Assembly (NCBI GenBank): GCA_023442635.1
Contig: JAEZYR010000067.1
Location: 1-6,091, forward strand
Direction: 5' to 3'
Source of the DNA: Bacillota bacterium
GTDB lineage: Bacteria > Bacillota > Clostridia > Saccharofermentanales > Fastidiosipilaceae
DNA length: 6,091 nucleotides
The notes under the pieces were generated by a model, which did no database searches, was not told the origin of the DNA, and worked only from the letters and a program-made list of their open reading frames with translations. This document shows positions 1-4,616 of the stretch, one piece after another. Both the position numbers and the translations under genes were made by a program. How positions within the stretch are numbered: position 1 is the first letter of the stretch; each line of letters opens with the position of its first letter.

Positions 1-1178
1 TGATGCTGGCTGGCTACGATCGCTATGTGCAGTTCGCCCGCTGTTTCCGCGATGAGGATCTGCGTGCAGACCGCCAACCTGAGTTTACGCAGCTCGACTT
101 GGAGATGAGCTTTGTCAATCAGGAAGACGTGATGGATGTGACGGAGAGGGCTCTGCTGCGTGTTTTCCGCGAAGTCATGCAGGTGGAAATTCCACAACCT
201 CTGCCACGCTTGACTTGGGAAGAGGCCATGGAGAAATACGGATCGGATAAGCCCGACCTGCGTTTTGATATGCCACTTCAACGCATTGAGTCGCTATCGG
301 CTATTCAGCAGTCGAGCTTCCGTCCCTTCCGTCAAGCCCTTGACGAGGCCAAAGATGGGGTTGTGATCGCGCTTGTAGCCCCCAAAGCCGCTCATTTTTC
401 CAGACGCGATATCGACGCTCTGACTGAACATGTTAAGACCTATCGTTTGGGCGGTTTGCCCTGGCTGCAAATCAGCGAAAGCCCACGGGGTTCTGTCCAA
501 AAATTCTTCGACCAAGCAGGCTTGCAAGATCTGGCCGAGACGCTACAGGCTGGCCCAGAAGACCTGATTTTCTTTGGCTGTGGCGAGCGTCGCTTGGTTC
601 AAAATGCGATGGGACAATTGCGGAATGAACTCGCCAGGCGCCTAGGCTTGATTCAAGCCGACCAATACGCTCTGACTTGGGTGACAGATTTCCCATGCTT
701 TGAATATAGCGAGGAAGAAGACCGCTATGTGTCGGTACATCATCCCTTTACGATGCCTCATCCTGACGACATTGAGCTGCTCGAGAGTGACCCAGGAAAA
801 GTCCGCTCCGTTGCTTACGACATTGTTCTCAATGGCACGGAGTTGGGTGGAGGCTCGATTCGTATCCATGACGCCAAACTGCAGGCTCGTATGTTCAAGG
901 CTCTTGGCTTTACACCCGAAGCTGCTGAAGCTAACTTTGGCTTCTTGCTGGAAGCTTTCCGCTACGGTGTACCGCCCCATGGTGGCTTGGCTATTGGTTT
1001 GGATCGCTTGATTATGTTGCTGACGGGCGCAAGCAGTATCCGCGATGTCATTGCCTTCCCCAAAGTACAGTCGGCTGCTGACCTGATGATGGCCGCGCCA
1101 TCCCCTGTGAAAGCGCAGCAGCTGGATGAGTTAGGCATAGCCCTCGAAAAGACCTCCGAAGAAGAAACGGAGGATTGA
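1..1178 (+). CDS. aspS: Aspartyl-tRNA synthetase, C-terminal two thirds (5' end outside window)
   Basis: This class II aminoacyl-tRNA synthetase charges tRNA-Asp with aspartate in the cytoplasm. The frame is open from the first base, and 391 residues are readable from base 3. Bacterial AspRS is usually about 590 residues, so roughly 200 residues, including the anticodon-binding domain, lie upstream. Visible parts, numbered from base 3, are motif 2 (FRDEDLRADRQPEFTQ, residues 15-30), the bacterial insertion domain (about 100-230), the active-site stretch VSVHHPFTMP (243-252), GTELGGGSIRIHD (278-290), and motif 3 (GGLAIGLDRLIMLLTG, 327-342). The product ends in an acidic tail. The ATG at base 3 is an internal Met, because it lies inside conserved sequence just before motif 2. 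The stop TGA is at 1176-1178. The lepB ribosome binding site lies inside the last codons, indicating translational coupling. Whether the enzyme is specific for tRNA-Asp or also charges tRNA-Asn cannot be judged without the N-terminal domain. Confidence 0.97.
   Translation, partial: MLAGYDRYVQFARCFRDEDLRADRQPEFTQLDLEMSFVNQEDVMDVTERALLRVFREVMQVEIPQPLPRLTWEEAMEKYGSDKPDLRFDMPLQRIESLSAIQQSSFRPFRQALDEAKDGVVIALVAPKAAHFSRRDIDALTEHVKTYRLGGLPWLQISESPRGSVQKFFDQAGLQDLAETLQAGPEDLIFFGCGERRLVQNAMGQLRNELARRLGLIQADQYALTWVTDFPCFEYSEEEDRYVSVHHPFTMPHPDDIELLESDPGKVRSVAYDIVLNGTELGGGSIRIHDAKLQARMFKALGFTPEAAEANFGFLLEAFRYGVPPHGGLAIGLDRLIMLLTGASSIRDVIAFPKVQSAADLMMAAPSPVKAQQLDELGIALEKTSEEETED
1169..1173 (+). promoter_or_regulatory. 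Ribosome binding site of lepB (decides the start codon)
   Basis: GGAGG lies within the last codons of aspS. It is 7 nt from the TTG at 1181 but only 1 nt from the in-frame TTG at 1175. Normal Shine-Dalgarno spacing therefore favours 1181. Confidence 0.75.
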
Positions 1179-1180
1179 GT

Positions 1181-1903
1181 TTGGAGGGCAACGAAGCAAA
1201 AACAACAACAGCTGAACGCACAGAACGATCTGAGCCAGGCATTCGACCGAGTCGTCTGGCTCAAACCGCTTGGGCGACGGAGGCGAGCCGTGCGCCAATG
1301 GAGCCCGATGAGCCAGATAAGTCAGGCAGCACTGAGCCTAAGGCGGCCGAAGCTCCCCCTCAGACAGCGCGAAAGCGCATTCTGAAAGAGTGCTGGAGCT
1401 GGATCTGGCATCTGGGCTTGGCTTTTTTGATCGGCTTGCTTTTGACGCGTTTTGTGGTGCAACGCAATGCAGTCGAAGGCCGCTCCATGCAACCCACCTT
1501 GCAACCTGGGGATCAGCTGCTGGTTGAAAAATTATCACCACATTTTCATGGCTTAAAACGGGGAGACATCATTACTTTCGTCCTAGACCGACAGGGATTG
1601 AAAGAAGACCTTGTCAAACGCATTGTCGGCATGCCTGGCGAAAAAGTGGCTATTCAAGATGGCCACGTCTGGATTGATGGCCAGCTGCTAGAGGAAGCTT
1701 ACTTGCCTCAAGGCACGCTGACTCAGGCAGACGGAGACAGTGGCTCAGAATGGACTTTGGCAGCAGATCAGTACTTTGTGCTGGGGGACAACCGTAGCAT
1801 GAGCCTGGACAGCCGCTTTTTTGGACCCGTTCCAGCCCGTGACATACTTGGTGAGGTGTGGGTAAGGCTTTATCCCTTTGACCACTTTGGTTCAGTACAC
1901 TAA
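1181..1903 (+). CDS. lepB: Signal peptidase I with a long hydrophilic N-terminal tail
   Basis: Signal peptidase I (family S26) is a membrane-bound serine protease that removes signal peptides from exported proteins on the outer face of the cytoplasmic membrane, using a Ser/Lys dyad. The TTG at 1181 gives 240 residues; an in-frame TTG at 1175 would add two and overlap aspS by 4 nt, but sits too close to GGAGG. Residues 1-68 are hydrophilic and rich in E, P, A, T and K. One membrane helix follows (about 72-93). Next come the catalytic Ser102 in EGRSMQPTL, the general-base Lys146 in DLVKRIVGMPGE, and the C-terminal box GDNRSMSLDSRFFGPV (about 202-217). All catalytic boxes are intact. With a single anchor and no large beta insertion, it resembles Gram-positive SipS-type enzymes, but the cytoplasmic tail is long for that group. 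It starts 2 nt after aspS and ends 19 nt before lepA, so it is probably co-transcribed with both. Confidence 0.94.
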   Translation: MEGNEAKTTTAERTERSEPGIRPSRLAQTAWATEASRAPMEPDEPDKSGSTEPKAAEAPPQTARKRILKECWSWIWHLGLAFLIGLLLTRFVVQRNAVEGRSMQPTLQPGDQLLVEKLSPHFHGLKRGDIITFVLDRQGLKEDLVKRIVGMPGEKVAIQDGHVWIDGQLLEEAYLPQGTLTQADGDSGSEWTLAADQYFVLGDNRSMSLDSRFFGPVPARDILGEVWVRLYPFDHFGSVH

Positions 1904-1909
1904 ACAACG

Positions 1910-1915
1910 AAAGGA
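1910..1915 (+). promoter_or_regulatory. Ribosome binding site of lepA
   Basis: AAAGGA lies in the 19-nt gap between lepB and lepA, 7 nt before the GTG at 1923. The upstream in-frame TTG at 1878 lies inside lepB and has no Shine-Dalgarno match, so GTG 1923 is the better start. Confidence 0.75.
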
Positions 1916-1922
1916 ATCGGCT

Positions 1923-3743
1923 GTGAAGCCCTCAGAAACACAACGCTTAGCGCATATTCGCAACTTCTCGATTGTGGCACATATCGACCACGGAAAATCA
2001 ACGCTAGCAGACCGTCTGATCGAAATGACAGGCGTCCTTTCCGCCAGAGAGATGCAAGCACAAGTTCTGGACAATATGGACATCGAACGCGAGCGCGGTA
2101 TCACGATCAAGGCGCAAACGGTGCACATGGCCTATACCGCCAAAAATGGCGAGCAGTACAGCTTTAACCTGATCGATACACCAGGACATGTGGACTTCAA
2201 CTACGAAGTTTCACGCTCGCTGGCCGCTTGTGATGGCGCCATTCTTGTCGTGGATGCAGCGCAAGGCGTGGAAGCCCAGACCTTAGCCAATGCCTATTTG
2301 GCCATCGATGCCAATCTGGAGATTTTACCGGTCATCAACAAAATTGATCTGCCAGCAGCTAGGCCAGACGAAATTGCACACGAAATTGAAGAAGTTGTCG
2401 GTATTGAGGCCGAAGATGCCCCTCGCATATCGGCCAAATCAGGTCTCAATATTGAGGATGTCTTAGAAGCGATTGTGGAGCGCCTGCCAGCGCCTGCAGG
2501 CGATGTCGAAGCCCCCTTGCGAGCTTTGATATTTGATAGCAAGTACGACCAATATCGTGGTGTTATTGTGCATTTGAGGGTTGTTGATGGCGAATTGGCT
2601 GTCGGCGATCAGATTCGCATGATGCACACAGGGGCGACTTTTACGGTAACGGAACTCGGCTACTTTAGGCCTGGCGAATTATTCCCTTGTCAACGTCTTT
2701 TAGCTGGTGAAGTTGGCTATTTAACGGCCTCTATCAAGAATGTTCGCGATACAGCCGTGGGCGATACCATCACGCTTGTTGAGCGCCCTTGTTCGGAAGC
2801 CTTGCCAGGGTATAAGCCTGTGCAGCAGATGGTTTTCTGCGGCCTCTACCCAGCAGACTCAGCCCGCTACCCTGACCTAAGAGATGCCTTAGAGAAACTC
2901 CAAATCAACGATGCAGCTCTGTCTTTTGAGCCAGAAACATCTGTAGCGCTAGGCTTTGGCTTTCGCTGTGGCTTTTTGGGTCTCTTGCATTACGAAATCA
3001 TCCAAGAACGACTCGAGCGAGAATTCAATCTGGATCTGGTCTCGACAGCACCGAGCGTTGTTTACCGCGTTTTGCTGAACGATGGTTCAGAACTTATGCT
3101 AGATAACCCTAGCAATATGCCATCCCCAGCAGCCATCGATCATATGGAAGAGCCTATTGTTGACCTTCAGGTTATTACGCCCAGAGAGTATGTAGGCAAC
3201 ATTATGGAATTGTGTCAACAGCGCCGCGGCAACTATCTAGATATGACCTATCTCGATGAGTCGCGTGTAGACCTCCATTACGAGATGCCCCTCAACGAAA
3301 TTATTTATGATTTCTTTGATGCCCTCAAAAGTCGGACGCGAGGTTATGCCTCGATGGACTACAGCTTTAAGCGCTATGAGCCGAGCGACCTGGTCAAGCT
3401 TGACATGATGCTCAATGGTGACACGGTCGACGCTCTGAGTTTTATTGTGCATCGAGAGAAGGCCTATGAACGCGGCCGCAAGATTGCGGAAAAGCTCAAA
3501 GACAATATACCCCGCCATCTCTTTGAAATTCCTATTCAGGCCTGCATCGGAGGCAAAGTCATCGCGAGAGAAACCGTTCGTGCGATGCGCAAGGATGTTT
3601 TGGCCAAGTGTTATGGCGGTGATATTACCCGTAAGAAGAAGCTGCTCGAAAAGCAAAAAGAAGGCAAAAAACGCATGCGTCAGGTGGGTGCTGTGGAAGT
3701 TCCACAAGAAGCCTTTATGTCCGTGTTGCGCTTGGACGATTAG
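1923..3743 (+). CDS. lepA: Elongation factor 4 (LepA), ribosome-associated GTPase
   Basis: LepA/EF4 is a translational GTPase that binds the ribosome; proposed roles are back-translocation of stalled ribosomes and help in initiation or subunit assembly. From GTG 1923 the product has 606 residues, close to the usual 600-612. The G domain carries G1 AHIDHGKST (19-27), switch I RGITI (58-62), G3 DTPGH (85-89, with the catalytic His89), G4 NKID (139-142) and G5 SAK (170-172). Domains II, III and the EF-G-like domain V follow. The LepA-specific C-terminal domain ends in the conserved basic block starting YGGDITRKKK (about 564) and finishes SVLRLDD. No defect is visible. Extending the frame to TTG 1878 would add 15 unconserved residues inside lepB. 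The gene is 19 nt after lepB and 49 nt before tRNA-Leu, with no clear terminator in that gap, so read-through into the tRNA is possible. The order lepB then lepA is the reverse of the E. coli lepA-lepB operon. Confidence 0.97.
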   Translation: MKPSETQRLAHIRNFSIVAHIDHGKSTLADRLIEMTGVLSAREMQAQVLDNMDIERERGITIKAQTVHMAYTAKNGEQYSFNLIDTPGHVDFNYEVSRSLAACDGAILVVDAAQGVEAQTLANAYLAIDANLEILPVINKIDLPAARPDEIAHEIEEVVGIEAEDAPRISAKSGLNIEDVLEAIVERLPAPAGDVEAPLRALIFDSKYDQYRGVIVHLRVVDGELAVGDQIRMMHTGATFTVTELGYFRPGELFPCQRLLAGEVGYLTASIKNVRDTAVGDTITLVERPCSEALPGYKPVQQMVFCGLYPADSARYPDLRDALEKLQINDAALSFEPETSVALGFGFRCGFLGLLHYEIIQERLEREFNLDLVSTAPSVVYRVLLNDGSELMLDNPSNMPSPAAIDHMEEPIVDLQVITPREYVGNIMELCQQRRGNYLDMTYLDESRVDLHYEMPLNEIIYDFFDALKSRTRGYASMDYSFKRYEPSDLVKLDMMLNGDTVDALSFIVHREKAYERGRKIAEKLKDNIPRHLFEIPIQACIGGKVIARETVRAMRKDVLAKCYGGDITRKKKLLEKQKEGKKRMRQVGAVEVPQEAFMSVLRLDD

Positions 3744-3751
3744 GGCTTCGC

Positions 3752-3780
3752 TTGATGTTGGATAGGGGAATTGTTACAAT
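3752..3780 (+). promoter_or_regulatory. Sigma-70 type promoter for tRNA-Leu
   Basis: A -35 box TTGATG (3752-3757) and a -10 box TACAAT (3775-3780) are separated by exactly 17 nt. Transcription would start near 3787, a few bases before the mature tRNA 5' end at 3793. The -10 box lies inside the dyad at 3765-3785. Confidence 0.7.
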
Positions 3781-3785
3781 ACCCC
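3765..3785. repeat. 21-bp inverted repeat over the tRNA promoter -10 box
   Basis: The arms are GGGGaATTGT (3765-3774) and ACAATaCCCC (3776-3785), centred on T3775. Nine of ten positions pair; the one mismatch is A3769 against A3781. It could be an operator, since it covers the -10 box and ends just before the likely start of transcription. As RNA it could instead be a short hairpin ending the lepA transcript, but only TTGTCTTG follows, which is a poor T-tract. Confidence 0.55.
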
Positions 3786-3792
3786 TTGTCTT

Positions 3793-3877
3793 GCGGTCGT
3801 GGTGAAATTGGCAGACACGTTGGATTTAGGTTCCAATGACGCAAGTCGTGCAGGTTCAAGTCCTGTCGACCGCACCA
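3793..3877 (+). tRNA. tRNA-Leu (anticodon UAG), CCA encoded
   Basis: This is an 85-nt class II tRNA. The acceptor arms are GCGGTCG (3793-3799) and CGACCGC (3867-3873), with discriminator A3874 and encoded CCA at 3875-3877. The D stem is GTG/CAC (3802-3804 and 3816-3818) around a GG-containing loop. The anticodon stem is TTGGA/TCCAA with loop TTTAGGT (3825-3831), giving anticodon TAG at 3827-3829, which reads CUN leucine codons. The long variable arm forms GAC-GCAA-GTC (3838-3847), typical of tRNA-Leu. The T arm is GCAGG/CCTGT around TTCAAGT. It follows lepA by 49 nt and has its own promoter and terminator. Confidence 0.98.
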
Positions 3878-3886
3878 GCAATATGA

Positions 3887-3917
3887 CCAGGCTAGTCCTT
3901 TGGACAGCCTGGTTTTT
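3887..3917 (+). terminator. Intrinsic terminator after tRNA-Leu
   Basis: The stem is CCAGGCT (3887-3893) with AGCCTGG (3906-3912), continued inward by GTCC/GGAC (3895-3898 and 3902-3905), with one bulged A (3894) and a TTT loop. TTTTT and then CTTT follow directly. It lies 9 nt after the tRNA CCA end and would end the tRNA transcript and any read-through from lepA. Confidence 0.9.
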
Positions 3918-3954
3918 CTTTGGGACAAAAGCGACAAAGAACAAATTAAGGGAT

Positions 3955-3982
3955 ATTGTAAACACGACTTGTCTTTTACAAT
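3955..3982. promoter_or_regulatory. Inverted repeat upstream of the HMA gene, possible operator or promoter
   Basis: ATTGTAAA (3955-3962) and TTTACAAT (3975-3982) are perfect 8-bp arms with a 12-bp spacer. They include a possible -10 box TACAAT (3977-3982) and a poor -35 TTGTAA (3956-3961) only 15 bp apart. This fits a regulated promoter, with start near 3989 and a leader of about 43 nt. The promoter call is weak; the repeat itself is plain to see. Confidence 0.4.
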
Positions 3983-4031
3983 TCAGAAAGACTGATCAAG
4001 TAAGATCCGCAGATTCCGTAGGAGGCAAAAT

Positions 4032-4292
4032 ATGCATGCATATAAAATCCAGATTGAAGGCATGAGCTGTTCGATGTGCGCTGCTCATGTGGCACAGCGC
4101 TTGCGGGAGGCCTTTCAGGCTCAAAAAGTGCAAGTCTCAGCAGCTAGTGGGGACGCTTATTTTCAGACCGTTGAGCCCATCAGCGAAGTCGAACTCAAAG
4201 CCCAAATCGAAAGCCTGGGTTATCAAGTTCAGCAATTTACCGAGACAGAGGCCAAAAAGGGATTTTGGCAGACGCTTTTCGGTCGACGCTGA
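4032..4292 (+). CDS. Small heavy-metal-associated (HMA) domain protein, CopZ-like
   Basis: The 86-residue protein is an HMA domain with a short tail. HMA proteins bind soft metals, mainly Cu(I), through a CxxC motif, and often pass the metal to P1B-type ATPases or metal-sensing repressors in the cytoplasm. The metal loop is GMSCSMC (residues 10-16; Cys13 and Cys16), preceded by the first strand YKIQIE and followed by helix AAHVAQRLREAF. A second strand, a second helix (about 51-62) and a GYQV strand (63-66) complete the ferredoxin-like fold. Residues 67-86 add a tail ending KKGFWQTLFGRR, beyond the usual 68-70 residue chaperone. GGAGG at 4021-4025 is 6 nt before the ATG, so the start is firm. 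No metal ATPase or CsoR-type repressor is visible nearby; the gene stands alone between two terminators. The metal and partner are inferred only. It could also be an orphan member of a Clostridia group with similar tails, which I know from memory. Confidence 0.88.
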   Translation: MHAYKIQIEGMSCSMCAAHVAQRLREAFQAQKVQVSAASGDAYFQTVEPISEVELKAQIESLGYQVQQFTETEAKKGFWQTLFGRR

Positions 4293-4300
4293 GGAGCGTC
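4285..4300 (+). other. Small hairpin over the HMA stop codon
   Basis: GACGCT (4285-4290) pairs with AGCGTC (4295-4300) around a GAGG loop. The TGA stop at 4290-4292 lies at the loop. TAAATTAACT follows, without a T run, so it is not a good terminator. It may protect the mRNA end or be incidental. Confidence 0.35.
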
Positions 4301-4431
4301 TAAATTAACTAGCTCACCAGCTATATAGATGTAGACGTCGATTGATTTGAGTAGCGAAGGCCAGCTCGGCTTCCTGCTGGATCATCTATAACAGATCCTA
4401 GACAGCGCTCTTGTTTACGTAAGGGGGGGGT
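4301..4431 (+). other. Gene-free stretch with foldable segments, likely 3' UTR of the HMA gene
   Basis: No protein-coding frame is supported here. TATAGATG (4324-4331) can pair with CATCTATA (4383-4390). Between them CCAGC (4361-4365) can pair with GCTGG (4376-4380) around a 10-nt loop. A run of eight G residues lies at 4423-4430, directly before the terminator palindrome. No known RNA family was recognised; it does not look like 6S, SRP or tmRNA. Confidence 0.35.
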
Positions 4432-4461
4432 AGCTCTTGCTTAAGCAAGAGCTTTCTTTTT
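4432..4461 (+). terminator. Intrinsic terminator with perfect 22-bp palindrome
   Basis: A perfect palindrome spans 4432-4453: arms AGCTCTTGC and GCAAGAGCT around TTAA. It is followed by TTCTTTTT (4454-4461). A 9-bp stem with a four-base loop and a T-rich tail is a standard terminator. It most likely ends the HMA transcript about 140 nt after its stop codon. The opposite strand lacks a T run next to the stem. Confidence 0.85.
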
Positions 4462-4616
4462 GCCAATTATTCTGAATGAAGAAAAGATTAACTCCTTTCG
4501 TCGATTACGTAAAAATCTTACTTTGTAACGAAAGATAGGAGAAAAGAGCCATTTATTTGCTAATATTAGCGTGTTAGTTTCAAATGAACACATTTTTAAC
4601 AGGAAAGAGGAAAAAT
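4462..4616 (+). promoter_or_regulatory. AT-rich upstream region of the membrane protein gene, with several dyads
   Basis: This stretch between the terminator and the start at 4617 has no supported gene. It holds inverted repeats CTTTCGT/ACGAAAG (4495-4501 and 4528-4534), a perfect 12-bp palindrome GCTAATATTAGC (4559-4570), and GTGTT/AACAC (4571-4575 and 4587-4591). A TGCTAATAT sequence (4558-4566) could act as an extended -10 element, but there is no convincing -35 box. The ribosome binding site is AGAGG at 4606-4610. Confidence 0.4.

Noticed and set aside
1878..1922. Upstream TTG start for lepA
   Set aside because: It lies within the lepB coding sequence without a ribosome binding site, and the added residues are not part of the LepA family.
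3237..3707. Minus-strand frame of 156 residues
   Set aside because: It lies wholly inside the conserved C-terminal part of lepA and shows no domain of its own.
3793..3877. tRNA-Leu as an attachment site for an integrated element
   Set aside because: No integrase gene and no repeat of the tRNA 3' end is visible downstream; the next genes are flanked by ordinary promoters and terminators.
3740..3965. Minus-strand frames of 63-65 residues including STGLEPARLASLEP
   Set aside because: This is the reverse-strand translation of the same tRNA-Leu gene, a common false protein.
3799..4065. Frame of 88 residues on + starting MVKLADTLDLGSNDAS
   Set aside because: It is a translation of the tRNA-Leu gene and its terminator. 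Such peptides are well-known misannotations.
4476..4538. Possible 20-residue leader peptide MKKRLTPFVDYVKILLCNER
   Set aside because: No Shine-Dalgarno sequence precedes its ATG, no regulatory codon run is present, and the next hairpin has no T-tract, so attenuation by this peptide is not supported.
4584..4616. Upstream in-frame ATG that would add 11 residues to the membrane protein
   Set aside because: No ribosome binding site precedes 4584, it overlaps dyad sequences, and AGAGG is well placed only for the ATG at 4617.
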